Assembly (NCBI GenBank): GCA_028696185.1
Contig: JAQVHL010000004.1
Coordinates: forward strand, 1-64,000
DNA length: 64,000 nt
Direction of reading: 5' to 3'
Origin: Halothiobacillaceae bacterium
GTDB lineage: Bacteria > Pseudomonadota > Gammaproteobacteria > Halothiobacillales > Halothiobacillaceae
Shown: one piece after another, positions 36,992 through 46,268 of the stretch
Layout of the letters: each line of letters begins with the position of its first letter
Position numbering within the stretch: position 1 is the stretch's first letter
Notes under the pieces: model-generated
Databases searched by the model: none
What the model saw: only the letters and a program-made list of their open reading frames with translations
What the model was told of the DNA's origin: nothing
Program-made: the position numbers and the translations under genes

Positions 36992-38878
36992 ATGAACGAC
37001 GATCTGCTCAGTTTGACGGCTACCGATTCCGGGCGCGACACGCAGCCGGCGTGTGAGCTTTCCCTGCGACGTTTGCGGGAAGCGCTTCTGCGGCTGCGCA
37101 CCCGCCTGGACGAGGGGGCGGCGCGTCGTCTGGACGCGGTGGGGAATGATGATCCGGCGCTGGGGCTGAATCCCAGCGTGCGCAATCTGGCGCAGTATCT
37201 GGAATTCCGCTCCATGGATCTGCGCCCCTTGCAACGTCTGTTATCCACACAGGGGCTGTCCTCGCTGGGGCGCTGCGAGGGGCATGTGCGCGATGCGGTC
37301 GGCCGGGTTCTGGCGCTGGTTGAGCGCGCGCTGGGCGAGCCGTCCAGCGTGAGTCTGAACGATGATCTGACGCTGGAGCAGGGGCAAACGCTTCTGGCCC
37401 GGCATACCCTGGAGCTGCTGGGGCCCGGATCGCCCAAACGCGATGTGCGCATCATGGTCACCTTGCCTTCCGAGGCGGCAGAGGATTACGGCCTGGTGCG
37501 CAGCCTGCTCGCCCAGGGCATGGATGTGGCGCGTATCAACTGCGCGCATGATGGACCGGCGCAGTGGCGGGCGATGGCGGACAATGTTCGTCGCGCGGCA
37601 GCCGAACTGGGCCGTTCCTGCCGGGTGGCGGCGGATCTGGCCGGGCATAAGGTGCGTACCGGGCCGCTGGCGCAGGTGGAGGGTGTGTTGCATGTGCAGC
37701 CGCGTCGGGATCGCTACGGGCGGGTGCTGGCGCCCGCGCGTGTTCATCTGTCGCCGGATTGCCCGCTGGCGCGGGAGGATGCGCATGTGCTGGGCATGGG
37801 CGTGGAGGCATCGCTTCTGGATCGTCTGCACGAAGGTGAGTCCGTGAGTTTCGTCGATGCGCGTGGCGCAGAGCGGCGTTTGACGATTGTCTCGCGCGAT
37901 GCGGACGGGCTGTGGGCGAATCTGGAGTCCAGTGCCTATATCGTCGAGGGCCTGGCCTGGTGGGTGGCGCGGGACGACGGCCCTCTGGAGGGGCGATTCT
38001 GCGGCATTCCCGGTCAGGCGGTGGATATCCGTCTTGTGACCGGGGATCTGCTGAAGCTGACCCGCGAAGAGCTGCCGGGCGAAGCGGCGGTGCTCGATCC
38101 GCGGGGTGGCGTGCTGCATCCGGCACATATCGCCTGCACCTGTCCCCAGGTATTTGATGCGCTGCGTCCGGGGCAGCGGGTATGGATCGACGATGGCAAG
38201 TTCGGCGCCGAAGTGCTGTCCATTGATGAGGAGGGGGCGGTATTGCGCATCGGGGATTGCCGGCCCGGTGGGGCGCGTCTGCTGGCAGACAAGGGGCTGA
38301 ACTTTCCCAACATGAATCTCGATCTGCCGGCCTTGTCGGACAAGGACAAGGCTGATCTGGATTATCTGGTGGGGCAGGTCGACATCATCGGTTTTTCCTT
38401 TGTCGAATCCGGTGCGCAGATGAACGAACTGCTGGCGTGGCTGGCGGAGCGTCAAGCCTGCCATATGGGCGTCATCGCGAAGATCGAGACCGCGCGGGCC
38501 TTCCGCAACCTGCCTGGGATCATCCTCGCTGCCATCGGGCGGGTGCCCTTCGGTCTGATGATTGCCCGTGGCGATCTGGCGATGGAGGTGGGGCCGGAGC
38601 GCATGGCTGAAGTTCAGGAGGAAATGCTCTGGCTTGCCGAAGCGGCGCATCTGCCGGTGGTGTGGGCTACCCAGGTGCTGGAAACCCTGGCCAAGAAGGG
38701 CGTTGTCTCGCGCCCGGAGTTGACCGACGCGGCCATGGGCGAGCGCGCGGAGTGCGTGATGCTCAACAAGGGGCCGTTCATCGAAAAAGCGGTACGCAGC
38801 CTGGATGACATCCTCACCCGCATGCAGGGGCACCAGCAGAAAAAAAGCTCCCGCCTGCGCGCCCTGCGCTGGAGTTGA
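36992..38878 (+). CDS. Divergent pyruvate-kinase-like protein
   Basis: 628 residues. After an unfamiliar N-terminal region of about 145 residues, the barrel core resembles pyruvate kinase: a VRIMVTLPSEA start, ARINCAHD for the MRxNFSHG motif, DDGKFGAEVL, FSFVESGAQM, IAKIETARAF, MIARGDLAMEVG and ATQVLETLAKKG followed by RPELTDAAMGERAECVMLNKG. The mobile B domain appears between about 230 and 400, with an insert. The C-terminal allosteric domain is missing: the protein ends about 35 residues after the MLNKG motif. It may be an active short form or a regulatory relative. ATG 36992 was chosen as the nearest start to the 5' gap. Confidence 0.8.
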   Translation: MNDDLLSLTATDSGRDTQPACELSLRRLREALLRLRTRLDEGAARRLDAVGNDDPALGLNPSVRNLAQYLEFRSMDLRPLQRLLSTQGLSSLGRCEGHVRDAVGRVLALVERALGEPSSVSLNDDLTLEQGQTLLARHTLELLGPGSPKRDVRIMVTLPSEAAEDYGLVRSLLAQGMDVARINCAHDGPAQWRAMADNVRRAAAELGRSCRVAADLAGHKVRTGPLAQVEGVLHVQPRRDRYGRVLAPARVHLSPDCPLAREDAHVLGMGVEASLLDRLHEGESVSFVDARGAERRLTIVSRDADGLWANLESSAYIVEGLAWWVARDDGPLEGRFCGIPGQAVDIRLVTGDLLKLTREELPGEAAVLDPRGGVLHPAHIACTCPQVFDALRPGQRVWIDDGKFGAEVLSIDEEGAVLRIGDCRPGGARLLADKGLNFPNMNLDLPALSDKDKADLDYLVGQVDIIGFSFVESGAQMNELLAWLAERQACHMGVIAKIETARAFRNLPGIILAAIGRVPFGLMIARGDLAMEVGPERMAEVQEEMLWLAEAAHLPVVWATQVLETLAKKGVVSRPELTDAAMGERAECVMLNKGPFIEKAVRSLDDILTRMQGHQQKKSSRLRALRWS

Positions 38879-38939
38879 GAGGCATCGCAGTCCGCGTGCC
38901 GCAAGGTTTGGGTTCGGGGGCTTCTGCGCTGAGGGGGCT

Positions 38940-39040
38940 ACTTTCTGTCATACCGGGGTAAGCCGGTATCCATCCATACCTTGAAGGCTTGCGCTACTGG
39001 GCTGGCAGTGCCGGATTCCGGCGTTCGCCGGGGGGCCTGG
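38940..39040. repeat. Intergenic repeat with CCGG-rich hairpins
   Basis: GTCATACCGGGGTAAGCCGG and, further on, GGATTCCGGCGTTCGCCGGG resemble the dispersed 'GTCATTCCGGC...GGAATCCA' elements common in proteobacterial intergenic DNA. It lies between convergent genes and holds no ORF. Copy number in this genome cannot be told from one window. Confidence 0.45.
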
Positions 39041-39068
39041 GGGCGTGAGGGCGTATTGCATGACGCGT

Positions 39069-39108
39069 CGGGCCGTTGAAAAACGCTTTTCAACGGCCCG
39101 TTTAATCT
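39069..39108. terminator. Bidirectional terminator between the PK-like gene and arfB
   Basis: Perfect 14-bp stem, CGGGCCGTTGAAAA (39069-39082) and its complement (39087-39100), with loop ACGC. GTTTAATCTT follows. It shares the GTTGAAA core with the hairpin at 3499-3530. Confidence 0.8.
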
Positions 39109-39113
39109 TGTTG

Positions 39114-39524
39114 TCATTCCCCGCTCAACCCGCGCTGGCCCCGCTGGGCCTTGAGGCGGCTGTTGCGCAGCTTGCTTTCCATGCGTCGCTCGCGTGAGGC
39201 GCGCGTTGGACGGGTCGGTTTGCGCGGGGTGGGTATCGCGGCGGCGGCTTCGATCAGGGCGAGCAGGCGGCGCTTGGCGTCCTCACGGTTTTTTTCCTGA
39301 CTGTTGAATCGCTGAGCCTTGATGACCAGCACCCCTTCGCGGCTGAGGCGGGCATCCTTGCGGGCAAGCAGCCGCTCACGCAGCGGCTCGGGCAGGCTGG
39401 CGCGCCGGATGTCGTAGCGCAGTTGTACGGCGGTGGCGACCTTGTTGACGTTCTGACCGCCTGGGCCGCTTGCACGCAGGGCGATGAATTCGAGTTCTTC
39501 GTCGGGGACGGTCAGGGCGAACAT
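39114..39524 (-). CDS. arfB: Alternative ribosome-rescue factor ArfB
   Basis: 136-residue peptidyl-tRNA hydrolase acting on stalled ribosomes. The catalytic GGQ is in RASGPGGQNVNKVATAVQL, and the basic tail that enters the mRNA channel is plain (KPTRPTRASRERRMESKLRNSRLK). Length is close to E. coli YaeJ. It stands alone, ending at the hairpin at 39069. Confidence 0.95.
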   Translation of the reverse strand: MFALTVPDEELEFIALRASGPGGQNVNKVATAVQLRYDIRRASLPEPLRERLLARKDARLSREGVLVIKAQRFNSQEKNREDAKRRLLALIEAAAAIPTPRKPTRPTRASRERRMESKLRNSRLKAQRGQRGLSGE

Positions 39525-39712
39525 GAGCGTATCCTTGGCGCTGGGATGAGGATGGCGGATTTCCAGGATAGTGGCTTCCTGTGTCTTTGAATACGCCTGC
39601 GCTTCATCAAAATATTTGAATGCTGTCTTCGGAGAATTCCGATTTTCGTGTCTTGCTCCGGTGGTTATCCTGAATTCCGGGTTTTTCAGTCGGAAATTCG
39701 GGAGTCCATGAC

Positions 39713-40321
39713 ATGGCGCGTATTCTTCAGATCAATTCAAGTGCCCGTGCAGGCGGGGAATCCAGTCGTCTGGCCGATGCGTTCGTGGAACGCTGGCTGG
39801 CGGCGCATCCGGAGGATGTCTTGGTCCGGCGCGATGTCGGGCGTGAGCCTCTGCCGCATCTGGATGAGGCGACCCTGGGGGCTTTCTTCACGCCATCTGA
39901 AGGGCGCGATGCCGATCAGCAGGCGCGGGTGGTCCTGTCCGACCGGTTGATCGAGGAAGTCCGTGCGGCGGACATCCTGGTTTTGGGCGTGCCGATGTAC
40001 AATTTCACGATCCCTTCGACGCTCAAGGCATGGTTCGATCACATCGCTCGTGCCGGTCTCACGTTTCGCTACACTGAAACAGGCCCGCAGGGTTTGCTGC
40101 TCGGCAAGCGGGTCTATGTGTTCATCGCGCGCGGTGGCGTGTATGAGGGCGAGGCGGATACCCAGGTGCCCTATCTGCGCCAGATGCTGGGTTTTCTGGG
40201 CCTGACCGAGGTGAGCTTCGTGCTGGCTCAGGGGCTTGGCATGGGGGGCGGTGTGGCGGAAAAAGCCCGGCAGGCGGCGTTCGCACAGACCATTGATCTG
40301 GTGGCGGGGAGCGGGGGTTGA
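39713..40321 (+). CDS. azoR: FMN-dependent NADH-azoreductase
   Basis: 202-residue flavodoxin-fold oxidoreductase reducing azo bonds and quinones with NADH. FMN-binding features include the [16 protein letters not shown] phosphate loop, the [18 protein letters not shown] signature and a [10 protein letters not shown] loop. Length equals E. coli AzoR (201). The likely physiological role is quinone or electrophile detoxification. Confidence 0.93.
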   Translation: MARILQINSSARAGGESSRLADAFVERWLAAHPEDVLVRRDVGREPLPHLDEATLGAFFTPSEGRDADQQARVVLSDRLIEEVRAADILVLGVPMYNFTIPSTLKAWFDHIARAGLTFRYTETGPQGLLLGKRVYVFIARGGVYEGEADTQVPYLRQMLGFLGLTEVSFVLAQGLGMGGGVAEKARQAAFAQTIDLVAGSGG

Positions 40322-40342
40322 GGCCCTCTTTCCTGCTTTTGT

Positions 40343-40374
40343 CAGACTGTTGAAAAGCCTTTGTCAACAGTCTG
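40343..40374 (+). terminator. Hairpin after azoR
   Basis: CAGACTGTTGA (40343-40353) and TCAACAGTCTG (40364-40374) form a perfect 11-bp stem. The inner AAAGCCTTTG keeps the GTTGAAA-type core of the other hairpins. No long T run follows. Confidence 0.6.
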
Positions 40375-40397
40375 TTACGGCGTGCGCGGAGTGAAGC

Positions 40398-40628
40398 TTG
40401 AAACTGCCTGCCCGTTATTACAATCTCGTTTTCGCCTTTGCGATGTCGCTGACCATGTCGTTTCTGATGTCGGCGGTCATTACCTGGATCAACCTTGGCT
40501 GGGCGCCGGATCTGTTTTCCCGCTGGTTGCTCCAGGCCTTTCCCAGTGCCTGGGCCGTGGCTCTGCCTGTCTCCCTGTTTGTGGTGCCAGCCATTCGGCG
40601 CCTGGTTGGGCGCATGGTGCATCACTGA
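40398..40628 (+). CDS. DUF2798 family membrane protein
   Basis: 76 residues with two hydrophobic helices, starting MKLPARYYNLVFAFAMSLTMSF and ending VVPAIRRLVGRM. This is the DUF2798 pattern, of unknown function. It follows azoR by 76 bases with a hairpin between, so it may have its own transcript. Confidence 0.8.
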   Translation: MKLPARYYNLVFAFAMSLTMSFLMSAVITWINLGWAPDLFSRWLLQAFPSAWAVALPVSLFVVPAIRRLVGRMVHH

Positions 40629-40797
40629 CGCGGGCGCGCGTTTCCTTTTGCACTCAGGCTCACTCCGTACTATCTTTTGGCATCGCGGAAGCGCGCGGTG
40701 GGGCGGTCCCGGTGTGGATGCCCGCTTCGTGTTTCCGTGTGGTAGGGCGCCTTTTCAAGGCAAGGCGAGTCGGGCATGACGCAACAGGACAGGGACT

Positions 40798-42513
40798 ATG
40801 AAGAAGCGGGTGGCGGAACTGCAGGAGTGGATGGCCCAACAGATTCTCACGGAGGCGGATCCGGTTGTCGTTGGCCTGCTTGACCAGCTCAGGCGGCTGC
40901 CCCTGAAGGAGGTTGATTGCGTTTCCCTGCCGTTGCTGTGCGCTGAGGTCGATGCCTTCGCCACACGCTTGATGACGCGGATGGAGCAAGGCTTCACTCA
41001 TTCACGCCTGCCCATCCACGGGATCCACAAGGACCGCTGGTTGTTGTCCGAGGATCTGGTGGAAGGGATTCTGGCCCTGCATCATGGTCTGATCCTGCGC
41101 GTTGAGGAAGGGCAATGCCAGCTTTCCCGCGAGGAGCTGTCCGCGCATTATGTGCGCGCCCTGCAATGGCGTATCCGTCAGTTGCGTAACCGCTATGCCC
41201 TGTACGAGGACGTCCCGGGGGATATGTTCCGCGACCTGCATTCCACCTTCAAACACGCGCGTCGGCAGGGGTTCGAGCAGGCCATGCTCGATGAGCACAA
41301 CTTCCAGACGCATTATGTTTCGATGCTGCTGTTCGCCATGTCCAACCCCTATGGCTGGGGGCGCGATGAGATGGGCGATTTGTACGCCTGCATCCTGCAT
41401 GAAGCGGATCGGGTTCGCTTGCTGGAGGAAGAGGACGGCCCTTACAGCCGCTTCGTGGACCTGACGGCGCAGTTCCTCCCCCATCTGTCGATCAAGCCCC
41501 AGGGGCGTAAGGAAGACGCGCTGTACATTGACCTGGGGCGGCTGGTGCATCTGGCGCCGGACCTGGAGCGCAGCCCGCGTTGCGCCAGCCTGATGCAGCG
41601 TTTTTCCGAGCGTCTGCGCTTTTTCTTCGTCAAGCGCGATTCGCGTGCCCGTCCTCCGGCGCGCGAAAGCATGGCCTGGCTGGTGGTGGGCATTCCGGCC
41701 ATTCATGCTTACCTCTGCGAGAAAAAACAGCGCTATGAGGAAACCCGTGAAACCGCTGTTGAAACACCGGAAGAGCAGGCCGCTCGCGATGCAGCGCAAA
41801 AGGAAGCGGCCAAGGCAGCCGAGCGCACAGCGCGGCCCGGTGGGCAGCTGCACTCGTCCGTTTCGGGGCACAAGGAGTGGAATTTCGAGGGTTTGAGCCT
41901 GCGCGAGGAAGGGCCCAAGCGTGATGAGATCGACAGTGGCGTGATCGGCAATCCGTTCTCCGGTCAGGTGTCGATCTGGGACAAGGTTTCCGACAAGGGG
42001 GTGCTGGGTCTGCCCGAGGGGTTGTCCGCCGATAAGGATGGCACACCACCGGCCGAACGTTTCATGGAAAACTGGCGGGTCATCAATACCTCCCCCGGCG
42101 GGTTCCGTTTCCGCTGGAATATCGAGCGTTCCAGCCGAGTCAATGTCGGTGATCTCGTGCTCATCGAGGAGCATGGGCACGATGGCGATGCCCAGGTTGG
42201 GGTAATCCGCTGGGTGCATCATCAAGGTGAAGGCGGGCTGGATATCGGGGTGGAGGCCTTGGGTGAGCGTGTCTATCCCGCTGTGCTGCATCACGAAGAC
42301 GAGGCCATGGCCCGGCGTGAGGGGCCAATCGATGCCTTGCTGGTCATCGCTGAAACCACGGGGCGTTCGGTTGTGGTGCCGCCCTTTGTCGTGGAAGCAG
42401 GCGATGCGGTGCAAATCGGGTATGATGCTCGCGAAGAAAGACGTGAGCTCGGGCGGATGATGGGCATGAGTGCCGTTTACGCCCAGTACCAACTGGATAT
42501 GACGCATGGATGA
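40798..42513 (+). CDS. PilZ-like protein encoded with a FimX-like receptor
   Basis: 571-residue cytosolic protein. The long N-terminal part (about 1-330) is helical and unrecognised; a charged Ala/Glu-rich stretch (about 315-345, EEQAARDAAQKEAAKAAERT) looks like a coiled linker. The C-terminal region (about 420-530) resembles a degenerate PilZ beta-barrel, with NWRVINTSPGGFRFRW for the NxSxxG motif and later DIGVEALGERVYP. The upstream RxxxR arginines are not clear, so cyclic-di-GMP binding is uncertain. It overlaps the FimX-like gene by 8 bases. By position it resembles the protein encoded next to fimX in Pseudomonas, where the pair relates to type IV pilus control; this is inference. Confidence 0.6.
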   Translation: MKKRVAELQEWMAQQILTEADPVVVGLLDQLRRLPLKEVDCVSLPLLCAEVDAFATRLMTRMEQGFTHSRLPIHGIHKDRWLLSEDLVEGILALHHGLILRVEEGQCQLSREELSAHYVRALQWRIRQLRNRYALYEDVPGDMFRDLHSTFKHARRQGFEQAMLDEHNFQTHYVSMLLFAMSNPYGWGRDEMGDLYACILHEADRVRLLEEEDGPYSRFVDLTAQFLPHLSIKPQGRKEDALYIDLGRLVHLAPDLERSPRCASLMQRFSERLRFFFVKRDSRARPPARESMAWLVVGIPAIHAYLCEKKQRYEETRETAVETPEEQAARDAAQKEAAKAAERTARPGGQLHSSVSGHKEWNFEGLSLREEGPKRDEIDSGVIGNPFSGQVSIWDKVSDKGVLGLPEGLSADKDGTPPAERFMENWRVINTSPGGFRFRWNIERSSRVNVGDLVLIEEHGHDGDAQVGVIRWVHHQGEGGLDIGVEALGERVYPAVLHHEDEAMARREGPIDALLVIAETTGRSVVVPPFVVEAGDAVQIGYDAREERRELGRMMGMSAVYAQYQLDMTHG

Positions 42514-44578
42514 TCTGTTGCGGGACGAATCGTATTCCGTCCTTTATGTATCGGAGGCGATCAACGACTCCGTCCGTTTGAAAAGTCTGCTGCGTAATGC
42601 CGGTCATCAGGCCGCCGTGCAGCATGCCGCCGATCTGGAATCCCTGCAGGATCGCATGGCCGGTGGCAGCTACGATATCGTGGTGGTCGAATTCGAGCTC
42701 CACGAGATCGACTACGATCAGGTGATTCATGCTGTGCGCGCCACCGCCATGCCGTGCCCGGTGGTGGCCTTGTTGCAGGCATTGAGTGATGAAACAGCCC
42801 AGGAACTGTTCGATCTGGGCGTGAGCGACATCGTGCGTTCCGGCCTGGATTTCCATCTGCTGCATGTCATCGCCCGCGAGGTAACGACCCGCAAGCTGCG
42901 TGAACGCCTGCAGATTTGCACCGACATGCTTTCCGGCTCGGAAAAGCGCTGTCAGCTGCTCATCGACGGTTCCAGTGAGGCTGTGGCTTATATCCAGGAT
43001 GGCGTGCATGTCTACGCCAACCATGCTTATCTGGAGCTGCTTGGCTACACCCAGTTCGATGAACTGGATGGCATGACCCTGCTCGACCATACCGATCCCA
43101 CGTCCAAGGATGCCATGCGCGCTTTCCTCAAGGCGGGCGAGGGGGAAATCACGCTGGGGCTTTCCCGGCGCGATGGCAGCGTATTCCAGGCCCTGCTGTC
43201 CACCATGCGTGCGACCTTCGATGGCGAGCCCTGCCTGCAGGTGTTTGTGACCAGCAAGGTCGAAGACAGCCAGCTGCAGGAGCAGATCGACTATCTGAGC
43301 AAGCGCGATATCCTCACCGGGCTGTACAACAAGAACTACTTCATCCAGCGCCTGCGCGAAGAACTGGAAGCCCTGGCCGGTAGTGAAAACTCCTCCTTGC
43401 TGCTGCACCTGCAGGTGGGTGGGCTCGATGAGGTGAAGAAGCGCGCTGGAACTTCGGTCGTCGACATGTTGCTGACCGATTATGGCAAGAAGCTGGAAGA
43501 GATCTTCACCACCAGCGAAGTTGTGGCGCGCTATGGCGCCTATTCCTTCCTGATTCTGGCGCCAGGTTCGGGCGGGGGGCAGTCTGAAGGTCTGTGTCAG
43601 CGCATCATCGAGTTCGCTCGCGGATATGTTTTCACCCACGAGAAAATTTCCGTCACCATCAACGTCAGTATCGGGGTGGTGGTGATCGACCGTTATGCGC
43701 CGAGTGCGATGGAGATCATCGACCGCTCCGAGCGCGCCACGCTGGATGCCGAAGCGCAGGGCGCCAATGCTTGTGCGGTCTACAAGCCTTCGGCGGACAG
43801 CTCTTCCGAGAAGGAGATCGAGGAGGAATGGAGCCGCAAGATCCGTTCCGCGCTCAAGGAAAACCGCTTCATGATGGTCTACCAGCCAATGGTTTCGTTG
43901 GCGGGCGACCGGGAGTGGATGCGTTATGAAGTCTTCCTGCGCATGACTGACGAGGACGGCACCCGCCTGAACCCCGGCGTGTTCATCGCCAAGGCGGAAA
44001 AATCCGAGCTCATCGTGGCCATCGACCGTTGGTTGATTCTCTCCAGCATGAAGAAGGTGCTGGAGCACCAGAAGCGCAACGAACGTCTGCAGCTGTACAT
44101 TCACCTGACCGTGCAGTCCCTGCAGGATCCGGGGTTCATTCCCTGGCTGGTGCAGCGTCTGGATGTGGTCAAGCTGCACGCGCCGATGATCTTCATCCAG
44201 ATACGCGCTTCCGATGCCGGCTTCGTCATCGGTCCGCTGATGGAGCTTATCAAGCAGGTTTCCGATCGCGGTTGCGAACTGGTCATCGACGATTTCGGCG
44301 AAGGGCGCGAACCCTTTGCCCTGCTCAACCACCTGCCGGTCAAGACTCTCAAGGTATCGCGCAGCTTCATGGACAGTTTTTCGTCCAGCAAGGCGAACCA
44401 GGATTCGGTGCGTTCGATTGTCGATCAGGCCAAGCAACACGATGTGCAGGTCGTGGTACCCAACGTCGAGGACCCCGCTTCGCTGCAGATACTCTGGGCG
44501 ATGGGGGCCAGTCTGGTACAGGGCAACTTCATCCAGCCGGCGTCCGACGAGATCGGCTTCGATTTTTCGACTTTCTGA
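42506..44578 (+). CDS. fimX: FimX-like REC-PAS-GGDEF-EAL protein with degenerate active sites
   Basis: 690 residues. A receiver-like domain (about 1-125) has Glu in EF where the phospho-Asp is expected. A PAS module (145-260), a GGDEF-like domain (262-430) and an EAL-like domain (447-690) follow. The GGDEF site reads RYGAYSF near 343 and EAL reads EVF at 475. NLS becomes HLTVQS, ELTES becomes IQIRASD, and the AEGVE site is lost (VPNVED). It should bind cyclic-di-GMP without making or cleaving it, as FimX does in type IV pilus assembly. The partner gene lies directly upstream with an 8-base overlap, which supports a joint complex. Confidence 0.85.
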   Translation: MDDLLRDESYSVLYVSEAINDSVRLKSLLRNAGHQAAVQHAADLESLQDRMAGGSYDIVVVEFELHEIDYDQVIHAVRATAMPCPVVALLQALSDETAQELFDLGVSDIVRSGLDFHLLHVIAREVTTRKLRERLQICTDMLSGSEKRCQLLIDGSSEAVAYIQDGVHVYANHAYLELLGYTQFDELDGMTLLDHTDPTSKDAMRAFLKAGEGEITLGLSRRDGSVFQALLSTMRATFDGEPCLQVFVTSKVEDSQLQEQIDYLSKRDILTGLYNKNYFIQRLREELEALAGSENSSLLLHLQVGGLDEVKKRAGTSVVDMLLTDYGKKLEEIFTTSEVVARYGAYSFLILAPGSGGGQSEGLCQRIIEFARGYVFTHEKISVTINVSIGVVVIDRYAPSAMEIIDRSERATLDAEAQGANACAVYKPSADSSSEKEIEEEWSRKIRSALKENRFMMVYQPMVSLAGDREWMRYEVFLRMTDEDGTRLNPGVFIAKAEKSELIVAIDRWLILSSMKKVLEHQKRNERLQLYIHLTVQSLQDPGFIPWLVQRLDVVKLHAPMIFIQIRASDAGFVIGPLMELIKQVSDRGCELVIDDFGEGREPFALLNHLPVKTLKVSRSFMDSFSSSKANQDSVRSIVDQAKQHDVQVVVPNVEDPASLQILWAMGASLVQGNFIQPASDEIGFDFSTF

Positions 44579-44585
44579 GTCGCGC

Positions 44586-44942
44586 ATGGATATCGTCTAC
44601 GTGCGAGGTTTGCGTGTTCAGGCCATTATCGGCATACACCCGCATGAGCGGGTCATGCCGCAGCCGGTCGTCGTCGATCTGGAGATGGCTTGGGACATCG
44701 CTGCCGCCGTCCGGGGGGATGCCATTGAGCACACCCTGGATTACCAGCGCGTCAGCGAGCGCGTGGCCGAGCTGATCCAGCAAGGCCAGTATCGGCTTGT
44801 TGAAACCCTGGCCGAGGCCATCGCCTGCCTGTTGCGCGAGGAATTTTCGGTTGGCTGGGCACGCATCCGTGTCGGCAAGCCGCAGGCTCTGAGCGATGCA
44901 TCCGAGGTTGGTGTTCTGATTGAACGTGGTGTTCGGCCCTGA
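44586..44942 (+). CDS. folB: Dihydroneopterin aldolase
   Basis: 118-residue folate-pathway enzyme converting dihydroneopterin to 6-hydroxymethyl-dihydropterin and glycolaldehyde. Typical features are DIVYVRGLRVQAIIGIHPHER, TLDYQRVSERV, the LVETLAEAIA block with the conserved Glu, and IRVGKPQAL carrying the catalytic lysine. ATG 44586 lies 7 bases after the fimX stop, so it is probably in the same transcript. Confidence 0.95.
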   Translation: MDIVYVRGLRVQAIIGIHPHERVMPQPVVVDLEMAWDIAAAVRGDAIEHTLDYQRVSERVAELIQQGQYRLVETLAEAIACLLREEFSVGWARIRVGKPQALSDASEVGVLIERGVRP

Positions 44943-45034
44943 GGTTCGTTGCAAAAAGCGGACACGCTATTCTGGTAACAGCCTGTTTCTCTCCGAGCTG
45001 ACGTAATCCTGTTTTTTTCTCTGCCCAGATTCCA

Positions 45035-46240
45035 ATGAGTGTCATTCCCGAAGCCGGATTGCGCCTGCCTGAGCCCAGTCCGACGGCCATTGCCGCAAGC
45101 CTTCTCCTGATCGATCGCCTGCGCGGCGACATCGAGGCGTCCGGGGGTGCCCTGGATTTCGAGCGCTACATGGCGCGCGTTCTGTATGACACGCAATACG
45201 GGTATTACGCCGCCGGGCAGGTAGGTTTCGGCGTGGACGGGGATTTCATCACCGCACCGGAGCGCTCCACGCTGTTTGGGCGCTGCCTCGCGCAGCAGAT
45301 CGCCGAGCTGGCGGGTGACGGACGGGTCGGGCGCGATGTGCTGGAGTTCGGCGCCGGTAGCGGGCGTCTGGCCTGTGATGTCCTTACCGCCCTGGATGAG
45401 GTCGGGCAGGCGCCGGAGCGCTATCTGATCGTTGATCCTAGTGCCGCCCTGCGCGAGCGGCAGCGAGAGACTCTGGCCGGATTACCCGAGGCGCTGCGCA
45501 CGCGCGTGAGCTGGGTGGATGAGGTACCCGAGATATTCAGCGGCACGGTGCTCGCCAATGAAGTGATCGATGCCCTTCCGGTCCGACGCTTTGTCATCCG
45601 TCAGGGACAGCCGCGCGCACTCGCCGTGAGCTGGGGAGGCGAGCGTTTCGTCGAGGTGGAGAGGGCGGCGGATGCCGATTTGATCGCGGCCGTGGAGGGT
45701 ATCGGGCGACGGCGCGGCGAAGCGCTGCCCGAAGGCTTTCGCAGTGAGTACAACGCCAGCCAGGCGGCTTGGCTCGCCGGGTTGAGCCGCGCGCGGGGGC
45801 CGCTGGCCGCACTGATTTTCGATTACGGCTGGAGCACTCGCGAGCTTTATCACTTCGAACGGCGCAAGGGCACGTTGATGTGCCATTACCGCCATTTGGC
45901 CCACGATGACCCCTATGTCTACCCTGGCCTGCAGGACATCACCGCGCATGTGGATTTCTCATTGCTGGCGGAGCAGGCTCGCGCACTGGGCTTCGACCTG
46001 GCCGGTTATGTCACGCAGGCCGGTTTCCTGTTAGGGGCAGGTGGCCCTCGCCTGTTCGAGCAGGCTTATGCCCAGGCTACCGACGAGACGGAGCGGTACC
46101 GACTCTCCAGCGAATTTCGCGCCCTGGTGATGCCGACGGAGATGGGGGAGCGCTTCAAACTGCTCGCGCTCACGCGCGGGGTTCCCGATTCCGGCCACTG
46201 GATGGGCCTGTCCGTCAGCAATCGTATCGAGCGGTTGTAG
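45035..46240 (+). CDS. MidA/NDUFAF7-type SAM-dependent methyltransferase
   Basis: 401 residues of the COG1565 family. The fold has an N-terminal FERYMARVLYDTQYGYY block, GDFITAPERSTLFGRCLAQQ, the SAM motif VLEFGAGSGRLACDVL, ANEVIDALPVRRF and the C-terminal FDYGWSTRELYH...GTLMCHYRH. Eukaryotic relatives (NDUFAF7) methylate an arginine of complex I. The bacterial substrate is not established. It is convergent with purN, with under 30 bases between. Confidence 0.88.
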   Translation: MSVIPEAGLRLPEPSPTAIAASLLLIDRLRGDIEASGGALDFERYMARVLYDTQYGYYAAGQVGFGVDGDFITAPERSTLFGRCLAQQIAELAGDGRVGRDVLEFGAGSGRLACDVLTALDEVGQAPERYLIVDPSAALRERQRETLAGLPEALRTRVSWVDEVPEIFSGTVLANEVIDALPVRRFVIRQGQPRALAVSWGGERFVEVERAADADLIAAVEGIGRRRGEALPEGFRSEYNASQAAWLAGLSRARGPLAALIFDYGWSTRELYHFERRKGTLMCHYRHLAHDDPYVYPGLQDITAHVDFSLLAEQARALGFDLAGYVTQAGFLLGAGGPRLFEQAYAQATDETERYRLSSEFRALVMPTEMGERFKLLALTRGVPDSGHWMGLSVSNRIERL

Positions 46241-46268
46241 TGTCGTATCTTGCCGTTGAATATGCGTT

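Noticed and set aside
42344-44587. A 747-codon minus-strand frame opposite the FimX-like gene
   Set aside because: It has no recognisable motif, while the plus strand carries clear PAS, GGDEF-like and EAL-like domains.
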